A stretch of 64,000 bases of DNA, taken from Cheilinus undulatus (Eukaryota; Chordata; Actinopteri; Labriformes; Labridae). This document shows, piece by piece, positions 41,101 through 63,439 of the stretch (positions are counted from its first letter, which is position 1; every line of letters begins with the position of its first letter). Location of the stretch: NCBI RefSeq assembly GCF_018320785.1, contig NC_054884.1, positions 16,803,667 through 16,867,666 on the forward strand, read 5' to 3'. Made by a program: the position numbers and the translations under genes. The notes under the pieces were generated by a model. The model saw only the letters and a program-made list of their open reading frames with translations, searched no databases and was not told where the DNA came from.

Positions 41101-44100
41101 TATCTGAGCAGCTGAAGAAGAAAATTGTCCTGAAGCAGCTGAAGTGAGGGATATGAGCCTGTTACTCCCAGCACTGGAGGATACTGTATGATAGCATGCG
41201 ACTCACGGGAAGTGTCTTTTTTCCTCAAGCTGACAGTTTAAGGTACATTCTTGTTTGATGTGATGCATGACACCTCTAGTTTCTCCTTGAAAGAACTGAT
41301 GTATGTTTTTACACCAGTCTTACCTTAAAATGACGTTATGTCACAGAACCTATGAGACTCGATAGCAGTATCGATAAGCTAAAACGTTATTGATTTTGGG
41401 TATTTCAAAAACATAGAACGGAGTCCTTATGGACCCGGGTTTTGATCCCCATCCCTAACATTGACATGAATTAACCCAGTTACTATTTACCTTTGGCGTA
41501 CAACGCCGGGTGGTTATCCCGCAGGTGCTGAAGTATTGCCTGATTTCACGGCAACTTTTTTGTGGCATGTTTTAAATTTAGGCTGGCCGTCTTTCACAAT
41601 GACACTCTGGTCATTTTTTTGTATCCAGAAAAATCCCTCACGGTTGACTTCAACCGTTTATTCAGGGGAAACAGCTCTTCCTCTTCCATGCTGTAGTTTG
41701 TTTGGGACTGTGACACGCCTCCGCCTGCAGCTGCACGCAAGCAACAGGAGGTGGTGACACGCGGTTGTTGTTTAACTCTGTTTTCGTTTCGGGCGAGTTG
41801 CGCTGACGTACCAATATGGTTCCCGGCAATATGTTATCTGGAAATTGACGGTATTTAGAAAACGTTACGATTAACTATTTGTAAAGTTTAATACCGCAAT
41901 TAATCATGAAAATGGGTAATCGTGCCATCCCAAGGATAAACATTGACTTTTGAATTGGAATCAATCAGTCATCAGCTGGTTGGACAGACGTGTTTGGTTT
42001 GTGCAGTGACAATGACTTCTCGTCAAGAATTCTGGACTGGATTTATCAGTTTTTCTGTAGCCTAAACTATCAGTTGTTGATGTCTCAGCTGCTGTATTCA
42101 CTGTTACACCTTCCCTTCCTCTTTACTGCTTCTAACCACATGTGTGTATACTGTATCACACATCTGTGTCACGCCAATTTTTGTGGACGTGCACAGCAGA
42201 CATGCCAAAACAGACATAGGATACGCTTGGCAGCAATGATGTGTCTGTGTAGTCGACAGCAAGAATAGCCTCTTTGCAGATGTTCTGTTGGGGGGCAAGT
42301 AGTGATTTCTACATCGAGAAATGGTACCAAAAGGCCATGTTTTGATATGTTAACAAGTATGCCAAGTGTTATGCATACATGAAGACATTTTTTATTCTTA
42401 AGCTTTGTACCCTGAAAGTAGTGAAATATTCAGAAAAGTAAAGGTTACAAAAAAACCTTGCAGAGAAATGGCAGCGGGTATGTCTAAAGCCTCAAAGGGC
42501 CATGTCACACAGTGCTTGTGTATGGTCCATTTTCACAAAGCAGTCTGATTTAGTACAGTTTTGCCATAATTAAACACATTAAACTCTGAACTTGTGTTTC
42601 CTAAGCTTATGTCTGTCCTGTCTCACTCGCTGGGATGGGAAATCTGTCTCTTTAAAGAGATCCAGATCATCTTGCTCAGCTTGGTACCAGTGTCTTTTTA
42701 AATGAACAAAAGATGGAGGAAAGGAAACTGGCACTCAAACAGAGGCTAGCTACAGTGGCTCACATTAAAGAGCCATTTTTGAGAACAGGATTGTTTATAA
42801 ACAGCACATCATTACTCTGTCTCTTAACACACACAATTTAGTCGGTTGATAGAGCAACAATGGTTTCATTAAAAGCCTGTTTGTGACAAAACGAGGACTT
42901 CTTTATGTGTTGAAGGGGCTCAGCTTGCCTCTTAGCTCACTACAAGATGACTGGAGATACTAGGAGGTCTGCATGACTGAATAAATTGTCATATTGATTG
43001 CCTCTATGCCAGGTTAATCGATTAAAATCACTTTCATGTTAAATGCAAGGATCGTATGCAATGTATGTAGAAATTTTCTGATGATTGCAGTATACAGGTC
43101 CATTTAGAGCTTTGAAGTACTAACTTTCCTCCATTCCAATTCATTCCTTATGGCTGTCCCCCATTCCCTGCTCCCCATGGAGTATTTGGGATCACGTGAC
43201 TGCAGACAACCTTTATCTCTGCCTTACTAGTGTTTTCTTGAAATGTAGGATTATGAACTCAAGAGGGAGAAACGTGGTTAAAAAGTGGTGCTTGCCAGCC
43301 TGGTCCATGCCATTATGTATCCAAACAACAAACACAGTCAGTCAGAAATTTTTAATTGTGGCTGATGACAGCACCATAGCATCTTTTGACTAATAATAGC
43401 ACTATAAAAATAAATCTCACACAAAAGGGTAGCACTGTATTGGTTGCACTCTTTACATGTAAAAAAAAGGTACTAAAAGCATGTACACTGAATCTTACGG
43501 TACTGCTGGTGCTTTGTAGGAGGATCTATCCAGACTGAGACGGAAGCTGGAGAAGCAGAAGAAGGTGGAAGTGTACTCTGACGCCGATGAGATCCTGCAG
43601 GAAGAAATCAACCAGTACAAGGTGAGAAAAGGAAGAACCTTTTTTGTGCATAAAAATTTATGACTATAATCAGCCTCTGTCCAAGTTGAGTTGTTCAAAC
43701 GCCAACAGCTTCAAGGCACAGTCTGCAGCAGTGTGGTTGACAGCTCTGAAACAGTGTAGTAAAAACATAATACGTCATAAGGCAGAATACTACTCTTTGT
43801 AATTCACTTAATTGCTTGGAAATGTTAGCTTTTCATTCATGAGCTGGAGCCAGAAAGTGAGCTCAAACCTCCCCAGAAATATTACAGTCTCTGTGAGCTT
43901 TGGGGATATCAAGAATCTAAGTAGTTACACCCTCAAGTGTTAACAGTTATGGTGTATAAAGGATAGAGGTAATAACGGTGTTGGCAATGCAGCATTTGGC
44001 CCTTATTGCATGTATTTCTTTGTGTATCTTCAGGCCAAGCTGCGCTGCCCCTGCTGCAACACACGAGACAAGGAGACAGTTCTCACCAAGTGTTTCCACG

Positions 44101-44210
44101 TGTTCTGCTACGAGTGTCTGAAGATGCGTTACGATACCCGACAGAGGAAGTGCCCCAAGTGCAACTGCGCCTTTGGAGCTAACGACTTCCACCGCATCTA
44201 CATCACCTAA
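20184..44210 (+). CDS. rnf40: E3 ubiquitin ligase Bre1B (RNF40), histone H2B monoubiquitination
   Basis: Nineteen coding exons: 20184-20321, 20469-20636, 22364-22679, 24122-24322, 24531-24652, 25055-25201, 25539-25613, 25737-25856, 26088-26267, 26479-26614, 28371-28492, 28602-28867, 29138-29255, 29372-29521, 38275-38487, 38563-38688, 39502-39642, 43520-43621, 44034-44210. They sum to 3018 nt, 1005 aa (human about 1001). The start [10 protein letters not shown] lies 11 nt after an acceptor, so a 5' non-coding exon lies upstream. Most of the protein is coiled coil ([55 protein letters not shown]). A C-terminal C3HC4 RING has Cys952, Cys955, Cys967, His969, Cys972, Cys975, Cys987 and Cys990. RNF20 and RNF40 form the nuclear complex that ubiquitinates H2[16 protein letters not shown] and the phkg2 neighbour favour RNF40 over RNF20. 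Oddities: a Gln/Glu-rich run in exon 3 and an Arg-Glu dipeptide run in exon 12. Confidence 0.98.
20675..22090. mobile_element. MITE split by an L2-like LINE tail (rnf40 intron 2)
   Basis: CCTAGGGATACTTGATATTATCAGC at the left and CCAATACATGCATCCC at the right resemble the ends of the same GGGATGCATGATA repeat family seen at 17475. CCAATATATCAG and GGCATATCGG phrases lie near the right end. Between them sits the LINE segment at 20790-21715. The exact junctions are uncertain. Confidence 0.45.
20790..21715 (+). mobile_element. 3' part of an L2/Rex-like LINE
   Basis: The plus strand encodes decayed C-terminal ORF2 phrases: [19 protein letters not shown], then [16 protein letters not shown] (for the family's LWN.LP) and [11 protein letters not shown] tail typical of this group follows (TCTTGTGTGGAGCACTTTGAATTACATTG, GCTGAAATGTGCTATA) near 21640-21690. 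It is 5'-truncated, with frameshifts and a C-tract of about 14 at 21391. Confidence 0.8.
22970..23590. repeat. Large dispersed repeat, copy A (copy B at 37142-37725)
   Basis: Shares ordered blocks with 37142-37725: TGATACTAG.A.T..AATTT at the left, GAATTATCATT.AT.AA, TGCAGAG..TCT..CCTCTTT, GCTGTGAGGCT.TCA, CAGGTCA.GATGT.AAGG, CAGGAGACAT, GAGACTTAAT.A.AT.TATTTACT, and GTGAAT.AAACAGT. Both copies lie in rnf40 introns in the same orientation. Probably a non-autonomous DNA transposon; family unknown. Confidence 0.65.
26688..27084. mobile_element. Tc1/mariner-like MITE in rnf40 intron 10
   Basis: The left end is TACAGATGAGGACAAAATTATTAGCCCCCTATGAAAATG. The right end reversed gives AGGCCCCCCTATGAAAATAACATT. 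This is about 400 bp with G-rich GGGGGGGTAATAATTT inside. The ACAAAATTATTAGCCC end is typical of fish Tc1-derived MITEs. Confidence 0.65.
27171..27921. mobile_element. Non-autonomous DNA transposon, about 750 bp
   Basis: Imperfect inverted ends TAAGCCGGGTATACACTGTGCAATTT and, reversed at the right, TAAAGGCGAGTGTACACTGTGTGATTTT. The interior repeats CACACTGTACGATC and CACACTGTGCAAC phrases, and there is a CT/CA-rich stretch at 27427-27490. No transposase. Superfamily undetermined; Harbinger-like is possible. Confidence 0.65.
30470..32470. mobile_element. hAT-like element (GGCCGAAAACCGAAA type) split by another insertion
   Basis: The left end is TAGGGATGCCCTGAAATGAAAATTCTTGGCCGAAACCGAAAATG. 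After the inner insertion ends at 32395, the sequence continues CACGTGCTGGCCGCGGTTTTTGTTTGCGTCATCACAACGTCG, which I recall from the same sort of element. The right terminus is not preserved. Confidence 0.45.
30770..32395. mobile_element. hAT-Charlie-like element, 1626 bp, non-autonomous
   Basis: Ends CAGTGGTTCTCAACTTTTTTTC at the left and TTTGAGAACCACTG at the right are the classic hAT-Charlie inverted terminal repeat. Subterminal GTACCCCCT phrases (two at the left, two at the right) are also typical. The interior from about 31490 to 32330 is noticeably richer in CpG than its surroundings. No transposase frame was recognised. The flanks (ATTAAAT and ATCCAAGC) do not show a clear 8-bp duplication. 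Confidence 0.8.
32935..33240. mobile_element. Fish dispersed element fragment (GCGCCAAATCACAACAGAAG type)
   Basis: ACATTGCGCCAAATCACAACAGAAGGCATTTAAGG then TATAGAGCAGGTCT is a very common teleost repeat signature. A GA-rich segment (33068-33095) follows. Boundaries are approximate. Confidence 0.6.
33245..33670 (+). mobile_element. LINE reverse transcriptase fragment with YADD box
   Basis: The frame from 33246 reads [16 protein letters not shown], then [20 protein letters not shown] and LICRTK before a stop. YADD (33261-33272) is the polymerase active-site box. After a frameshift the next frame gives [20 protein letters not shown] and [15 protein letters not shown], the next conserved block of the same LINE group (Rex/L2-like). 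It is truncated at both ends and dead. Confidence 0.88.
34115..34250. repeat. Dispersed repeat, copy B (copy A at 7885-8030)
   Basis: CTACAGACAGAATGTTCATCC, then CCTCCGAG with a T-run, CCCAAACACATATA, TTTTCCAGATGG and CATCTGGTGTGTCAGG. Same order as copy A. Confidence 0.6.
36588..37141. mobile_element. hAT-like MITE with C20 tract, 554 bp
   Basis: The ends CAGGGTTCCTGCAG and TTAGGAACCCTG are inverted repeats of the fish hAT family whose consensus starts CAGGGTTCCCGC. Subterminal AGTCTTAAA and AAGTCTTAT phrases fit. A pure C20 tract occupies 36748-36767. No clear target duplication. Confidence 0.75.
37142..37725. repeat. Large dispersed repeat, copy B (copy A at 22970-23590)
   Basis: Begins right after the MITE at 36588-37141, so that MITE may have inserted at or in its left end. 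It shares at least eight ordered blocks with copy A, including GCTGTGAGGCTATCAG, CAGGTCAAGATGTAAAGG and GGAGACTTAATTAGAT. Confidence 0.65.
40486..41932. mobile_element. Non-autonomous hAT-like element, about 1.45 kb (rnf40 intron 17)
   Basis: The left end is GGGAATGTCACGATTACAGATTTT. The right end reversed is TGGGATGGCACGATTACCCATTTTC. The interior repeats CACGATT/ACGATTA phrases near both ends. Flanks GGTATAAA and AGGATAAA may be a worn 8-bp duplication. No transposase recognised. Confidence 0.7.
41940..43519. other. rnf40 intron 17, 3' part; nothing recognised
   Basis: No repeat family, exon or RNA gene was identified. An E-box-like GATCACGTGACT sits at about 43190, with no context to support a role. 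Confidence 0.4.
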
Positions 44211-44638
44211 TCCGTGGAGGGAAAAGAAGTAGAGAACCAAAGGACAAAGGGACTGGAGTTAGAGTTAAAGACATTATGGGGACATTGTACTCCTCGTTTT
44301 AATCTCTCTTTGGAAGGACTTTGTTCCATCTTTGCCACTTGGTGATAAATTTGGTGACCAAACAGATAGCATTGTGCTGTAGTTACTGTGCACACCGTGA
44401 TATTCGTACATGTTGAGCTGCTCTGCACTGTTTTTTCCTATCCTTGTAACATTGAACATCCTCTCTTTTAACAAACTTGGCCCTCTTTTAAACATGTCTT
44501 TGTTTTTTGTTAACTGTCTCAAAAACTTGGAACTGCAGTGGTACATGTTTGATCCCCTGAAGCATTTCTTTGAGTCATTTTGTCCTGCTGCTTTTGTAAA
44601 CCCTGTAAAATCGGTGAAGCTGAAATTTAAACTTCATA

Positions 44639-44644
44639 ATTAAA
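44639..44644 (+). terminator. Probable polyadenylation signal of rnf40
   Basis: ATTAAA, 429 bp after the stop codon, the first common variant in the 3' UTR. It is followed by a TG/T-containing stretch near 44690. Not certain to be the only site. Confidence 0.5.
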
Positions 44645-44649
44645 AGAAG

Positions 44650-46040
44650 CCATCCTCTCCAGAAAGAAGGATTGCATGTGAAAAAGTCAATATGTTTCTG
44701 ATATATGAAGTGAAACAGCCAGAATTGTCTTGCATCCTCTGTTAGGCTATAGTATTAACAAAAGCCGGAGAGACGTCAGCGAGTTTGGCTCCCAGTCAGC
44801 ACATACAGGAGAGTTTGGATCACCTTGGGCAACGTCCTCTGTGTGTGTTCATCCCGTTGCCATGGCTCCGATTGGAGAGTTTGACACAACATCTGCAGCT
44901 TATAGTGCCTCATTACAGATGAAATCACTGCAGTGGAAAGTCAGCTCATATGGGTGTCCTTAGTGGGCCGTGCAGCTCCAGGTCCTCGAAGCGCGCTTTC
45001 GTAAAAGGTTACCGTGACAGAGGAGTACAAAAACATCTGTTTCACAACATGCTTCAAACCTAATTGAGCCAATGAAAGCTCTTTTTTCCTCTGTTCTGAT
45101 GATGTGAGCTATTTAGTGGGAGGATGGTTAGCGTCTGTTTGACGTTAGCTCATGTGGGAAAGGCGGTTCACACCATGTAACGCGCATAAAAAGTTCCAGG
45201 CTGCAGAGAGAAAAAGTTTATCAGGCATTTGGGAACAGTTAGGTAAGACTTCTTGAGAATTGGCAGTCATTTTATGCAAAATTTTAATACAAGGGCATCT
45301 GATGTTTACTCTTAAGTATCTGCATTAATCAATGAGCAGCTTTTTTGTGCTGATGGATTATTTATGTGGCACACAGCACAGATGTTGCTTTGGTAACTGA
45401 TGGTCTTCATTAATACATGAGACAATGCTGTGACAGGGGCCAACCTGATCGCACTCCGGGCATGCGTCCACTAGCTTTTTGTTATTGCATATTTGTGCTG
45501 CAGCAGCAGGCTACACCCTTCTCCAGGCATTAATAACACCACCCTGTGTCAGGGACACTCACTATTCAAAATGTCAGCAAAAAAAAACAAGAAAATCCTC
45601 AGAGCTGTTTTTGTTCCTGCAGAGGGAACTCAGAGACAAAGCTTATCTAAAGTTTTCACTCAGGGGCAGACTTTCTCCCAAAGGTTTGAGAAGCACATTC
45701 ATGTGAATGTCATCTGTTTTTGCCTGTTGCTTTTCTCTGGGACCCTCACTCATGCCAGAGAGTTGTGTTTTTTGGCAGCGAGCAGTGAATGACGTCGACA
45801 GGCGTGGTAATAACAATGAGAACACTATTAAATCCAGACTACACAGACTCTAAGCTGCTTTAAAATGTGGAGAAAAACCTACAGGGCGTGGCTGTAAAAA
45901 TAGATATTTTCAAACATTCATACCTGAGGTGATTTTTTTTAAATGTAACTTTCACTTGAACTTAAAGCACAATGAAAAGCCCCACACTCTGGTCGAGGAG
46001 TTTCCTGTGAATGCGCGCAGAGAATCCGAGCAGTACAGTA
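44650..46040. other. Intergenic region between rnf40 and tnfrsf12a; nothing recognised
   Basis: Short overlapping frames at 45479-45792 lack family similarity and splice context. The last part is the tnfrsf12a promoter side. Confidence 0.4.
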
Positions 46041-46049
46041 CATAGGAAA

Positions 46050-46125
46050 TGACTCATAGGAGTTGAACTGTTAGCGTGGGTGTGTGCGCTGTTAAAACAA
46101 GGCGCAGACTCCTCCGGGTGACTCA
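46050..46125 (+). promoter_or_regulatory. Two AP-1 sites upstream of tnfrsf12a
   Basis: Perfect TGACTCA sites at 46050-46056 and 46119-46125 lie 184 and 115 bp before the ATG. Fn14 is known as a growth-factor-inducible immediate-early gene in mammals, so AP-1 control is plausible. A seven-base motif occurs by chance about once per 8 kb per orientation, so two in 76 bp at a promoter is notable. Confidence 0.6.
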
Positions 46126-46233
46126 CTCTGATGCTCGCTTTTCCATGCTCCAAACCCCAGCACGGATTGTTAATCAGATGAACTTTCGGGAATCGTGTAG
46201 CCGACAGCGAGCAGCTTTTCTCCCGCACTCATC

Positions 46234-59247
<13,014 letters not shown>

Positions 59248-59306
59248 ACGCTTCAGTAAGTATCACTTTCACTTTGTCCTAAACTGTGTGTGTGTATATA
59301 TATATA

Positions 59307-60922
59307 CAGTTGAAACCAGAAGTTTACATACACTATATAAAAAGGCACATAAACTTTTTTTTCTCACCGTCTAACATTAAATCAGATTAAACTTTTCCTG
59401 TTTTTGGTCAATTAGGATTACCAAAATTATTTCTATTTGCTAAATGCCAGAATAATGAGAAAAGGATTTTTTAAAGACAATTTTTATTACTTTCTTCAAA
59501 GTCAGAAGTTTACATACACTAAGATTACTGTGCCTTTAAACAATTTGGGAAAGCCCAGATGATGATGTCATGTCTTTGGAAGCCTCTGATAGGTTTATTG
59601 ACAACATTTGAGTTAATTAGAGGCACACCTGTGGATGTATTTTAAGGCACATCTGAAACACACTGCTTCTTTGTGTAACATCATGGGAAAATCAAAAGAA
59701 ATCAGCCAAGATATCAGGAAGAGAACTGTGGACTTGCACAAGTCTGGTTCATCCTTGGGTGCAATTTCCAGATGCCTGATGTGCCACGTTCATCTGTTCA
59801 AACAATTATACGCAAGTATAAACACCATGGGAATGTCCAGCCATCATACCGCTCAGGAAGGAGACGGGTTCTGTGTCCCAGAGATGAACGTGCTTTGGTC
59901 CGAAAGATGCATCTCAACCCAAGAACAAAAGCAAAAGACCTTGTGAAGATACTGGCTGAAGCTGGTAAGAGTGTGTCATTATCAACAGTCAAACGAGTCC
60001 TGTACCGACATGGGCTGAAAGGCCACTCTCCCAGGAAGAAGCCATTACTCCAAAAGAAACATAAAAAAGCCAGATTACAGTTTGCAAATGCACACAGGGA
60101 CAAAGACCTTAATTTTTGGAGACATGTTCTGTGGTCTGACCAAACTAAAGTTGAACTTTTTGGCCATAATGACCATCATTACATTTGGAGAAAAAAGGGG
60201 GAAGCTTGCAAGCCTGAGAACACCATCCCAACTGTGAAACATGGGGGTGGCAGCATCATGTAGTGGGGTTGTTTTGCTGCAGGAGGGACTGGTGCACCTC
60301 ACAAAATAGATGGCATCATGAGGAAAGAACATTATGTGGAAATACTGAAGCAACATCTCAAGACATCAACCAGGAAGTTAAAGCTTGGGCGCAAATGGGT
60401 TTTCCAAATGGACAATGACCCTAAGCATACTGCCAAACTGGTTACAAAGTGGCTTAAGGATAACAAAGTCAATGTTTAGGAGTGGCCATCACAAAGCCCT
60501 GATCTCAATCCCATTGAAAATTAATGGGCAGAGCTGAAAAGGCATGTGCGAGCAAGGCGGCCTACAAACTTGGCTCAGTTACACCAGTTCTGCCAGGGGG
60601 AATGGGCCAAAATTCCTGCAAACTATTGTGAGAAGCTTGTGGAAGCATATCCAAAACGTTTGACCCAAGTCATACAGTTTAAAGGCAATGCTACCAAAGT
60701 CTAATGAAATGTATGTAAACTTCTGACTCTCAAGAAAATAATAAAAAAATTGTCTAAAAAATGATCTCTCTCATTATTCTGGCATTTAGCAAATAGAAAT
60801 AATTTTGGTAATCCTAATTGACCAAAAACAGGAAAAGTTTAATCTGATTTAAAGTTAGACGGTGAGAAAAAAAAGTTTATGTGCCTTTTTATGTAGTGTA
60901 TGTAAACTTCTGGTTTCAACTG
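59307..60922 (+). mobile_element. Complete Sleeping-Beauty-like Tc1 transposon, 1616 bp
   Basis: Inverted ends CAGTTGAAACCAGAAGTTTACATAC (left) and its reverse (right) are each flanked by TATATATA, the TA target. Each inverted repeat is about 217 bp with an inner direct repeat (GTCAGAAGTTTACATACACTAAG at 59501 and its reverse near 60706), i.e. the IR/DR layout of Sleeping Beauty, Frog Prince and related elements. The two arms look nearly identical, so it is relatively young. It lies in the tnfrsf12a 3' UTR in sense orientation. Confidence 0.95.
59683..60704 (+). pseudogene. Inactivated Tc1 transposase
   Basis: Begins MGKSKEISQDIRKRTVDLHK, matching the N-terminal paired-like DNA-binding domain of Sleeping-Beauty-type transposases. 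A frameshift near 59775-59790 moves the rest into another frame (VPRSSVQTIIRKYKHHGNVQ). The nuclear localisation region and the catalytic domain follow: VLWSDQTK (usual SDET has Gln for Glu), HGGGSIM, FQMDNDPKHTAK, and SPDLNPIEN. Stop codons at 60261-60263, 60477-60479 and 60522-60524 interrupt it, and the natural end is TAA at 60702-60704. So at least one frameshift and three stops: inactive, about 340 codons, full family length. Confidence 0.95.
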
Positions 60923-62829
60923 TATATATATATATACAGTATATAAAAAGCAGCAATGTCATCCAATGTGGAAGTAACATGTGCATGCATGTTCATGCAC
61001 AACAAACCAGTGATGTCTAACATGTTTAAGCAACATTGTTGTGCATGTAAAACCAGCAATAGCTTCCATTTTAAAGCATCTTTAGCATGTTTGTAAAAAC
61101 AGAAATGTCACTATAAGGGCATACAAAAACAAAAACAAAATGCTTTATATAACTTTTATTAGGGTCTTTTTCTACAGCAATATGACATTTCACAGTTATT
61201 ACAAAGGCTGTGAGAACCAATAGAGAAGACTGTAATGTTTGACGAAAAAGAATGTAAACCTGCCAGTCTAAACACAGCTCAATACTGAAAAATACTTGTC
61301 ATGCTAGCTAAAGTACAAACTAAATACAGTTCATGCTTTAAAAAAAGTCCATAACTGAGTCAAATGTGAATTTAATTGAAAGAGATTAAAATCTTAACAT
61401 TGGTTTCCACAGCCTCATCTTCCTCTGAAAACAGATGTGACAGAACCCAGAAGTGACTGGTTCAGAGCCGGACCGAGGAACCTCTGGACCATGTACTGTG
61501 TACTCTGACTGCGGAGTATCTCCTCACCAGAACCAGACCATTTTTATTTATTAGACTGTCGAGTTTAGGATAGAGGCTCCAACGGGACTTACAACGAGCA
61601 ACTCTCACACCTCTGTAGGAGTAGTTTCAGCATCATATCAGTGGTATCATTCTCAGATTATGTGTGCCTTAATATTCAACTTAGATGAGACTTTTTGATT
61701 CAGAAAACCTTTACAGGGTTTAAAATTCAAAAACTAGATAAAACTAGAGTCTTCTCTTCAGAGGGATGGCTGTTTTCCAGCAGGACTCCGGTGAATGTAA
61801 CACAGCTACTGCTGCCTGCTGGGCTGCAGTTTGACCTCCTGCTATTCGGCAGGGTTAGATGGGGTCTTTGCCAGTCACTTACAACAACAGTGTCTTAAAG
61901 ATAAATCACATGTGATTAAAACATACTGTTAGGCACATTAAGGCCATTTGAATGTAGCTATCTTCACAGAAATGTATTCTAGCCTTATGCCCTGCCAGTA
62001 CCTCCGTGTACCTGTTGTTTTTGTAGCCTTAAACAGTGAAAAAGCTGGAGTGAACTGTACTCATCCACTGTTACTGCCTCCTCAGACCAACGTTGACCTT
62101 TTGTCATTACATTATTGTCTTGTATGTTTTAGTTTGATGACGCTATCTGACATGTCAGCGTGTTTTCTCTCTCTATAACATTTCCAGATATCATACATTT
62201 TCTGTCCACAGAGAGTTTGAAGGACAGGATGTTTGAAACACTAGACACACGTTCCTAAACTCCTAACATGTGGGAATGCTGTGAGGAATGTACTGCAGTG
62301 AAGGAAATGACACCTACAGAGTTTTAGGTGGAGTCGTACAGTCATGATGTTTGCTGACTTTGGAGTCATTTCAGATCTGCAACAAGGCAAAAAGATAAAT
62401 GTTTGGCTTTCTTTTATTTTGTAGCCACACCAAACAGAGTGAAATGGAGGCTTGGGTTTTGGATTTTTGAACCTCTTTTTGTTCTTTCTTATGTTCAACA
62501 CATGCTGCAGTATGTGATTCCTCACATATTGTGTGTGACAATGTTTCAGGTCATATTCTGGATCTGTCTGCTTGTGGGTGAACTTGCCCTCCAGCAGCAA
62601 AATCACTTCAAATACTTCCTCTTTCATGTTTTTTTTTTTTTCTGTAGATGTTAATAGTATTTATTTTAAGGTATCTTGCAGAGTTGTGCTGCATCATCTG
62701 CAAGTGACAAGCACACTTTTTAAGGGACTCCAGTGAAGATTTGTGTTAAACTTCCACCAGGCCAGCCAACGATGTTACTGAGCAATAACTAACATTTTCT
62801 GCTTCTTTCTCTTGCTTCCTTTTACTAAT

Positions 62830-62837
62830 TGTAAATA
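62830..62837 (+). promoter_or_regulatory. Pumilio-type 3' UTR motif
   Basis: TGTAAATA fits the UGUANAUA Pumilio recognition element and lies 83 bp before the presumed polyadenylation signal. Motif only. Confidence 0.3.
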
Positions 62838-62912
62838 CTGTACATGCACTGGCTTCTTTTATTTTCTTACTGCAATTGTATGACTTTCTTTATGTACCAA
62901 ATGTATTTTCCC

Positions 62913-62918
62913 AATAAA
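62913..62918 (+). terminator. Polyadenylation signal, probably of tnfrsf12a
   Basis: AATAAA in the context CCCAATAAAACTGACAAC, the strongest signal after the tnfrsf12a stop codon, followed by a GT-rich stretch (TGTGAGTTTTATG). Confidence 0.6.
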
Positions 62919-63149
62919 ACTGACAACTTCCAATGAAAATGTGAGTTTTATGTAAATGGAAAGTAGTCATTTTTACTATGTTAGCACTAGGGCTGTGTAG
63001 TTTATCGCAATTTTATCACTTCTAGGATACGAGTGTCAGTGATAAACATGTAGCAGAAGTCTGAATAATGCAATGAAAAGACATTAAAAGTCAGTAAGAG
63101 GATGCAAATTTTCCCTTTCCCCGTTTCTGAATCAATGCACTATCATCCC

Positions 63150-63345
63150 TACTGCATAATACTCCAACCACTGTTTCACTGTGGGGTTGGTGTTCTTTGG
63201 GTTATACACCTCTCCCTTCTTCCTCCAAACATAAGCAACATCTCTATGGCCGAAGAGCTCAAATTTGGTTGCACCTCAAGCTTTCAATATGCATAACCTT
63301 TCTCCAGGTTGTCCTTGGCATATTTCAGTCTGGCTTGAAAAGGAA
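63150..63345 (-). mobile_element. Tc1 transposase fragment
   Basis: On the minus strand: QARLKYAKDNLEKG, then FELFGHRDVAYVWRKKGEVY and NPKNTNPTVK, the central part of a Tc1 catalytic domain. It is broken by frameshifts. It belongs to the group whose ends contain GTGCACACCCCTAAACTGATA (seen at 63378). Confidence 0.75.
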
Positions 63346-63439
63346 CAAAATGAAGAAAACCTGGTTGCATAACTATGTGCACACCCCTAAACTGATACTT
63401 AAAAGTCTTTTTGGGTGGGAGTCTTTCAGAGTTATCTAT

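Larger units (their letters stand above)
59248..62940 (+). other. Probable 3' UTR of tnfrsf12a
   Basis: From the stop codon to the AATAAA at 62913. There is no other gene between them. The last kilobase has the look of a 3' UTR (TGTAAATACTGTACATG, AU-rich pieces such as ATTTATT). About 1.6 kb of it is the Tc1 element. An earlier polyadenylation site cannot be excluded. Confidence 0.55.

Noticed and set aside
43185-43200. E-box GATCACGTGACT as a regulatory site
   Set aside because: Single short motif deep in an intron with no supporting context.
45479-45792. Overlapping frames upstream of tnfrsf12a
   Set aside because: No splice context, no family similarity and overlapping in two frames, so unlikely to be coding.
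62241-62627. 128-codon minus-strand frame
   Set aside because: Antisense to the presumed tnfrsf12a 3' UTR; no domain, no splice sites.
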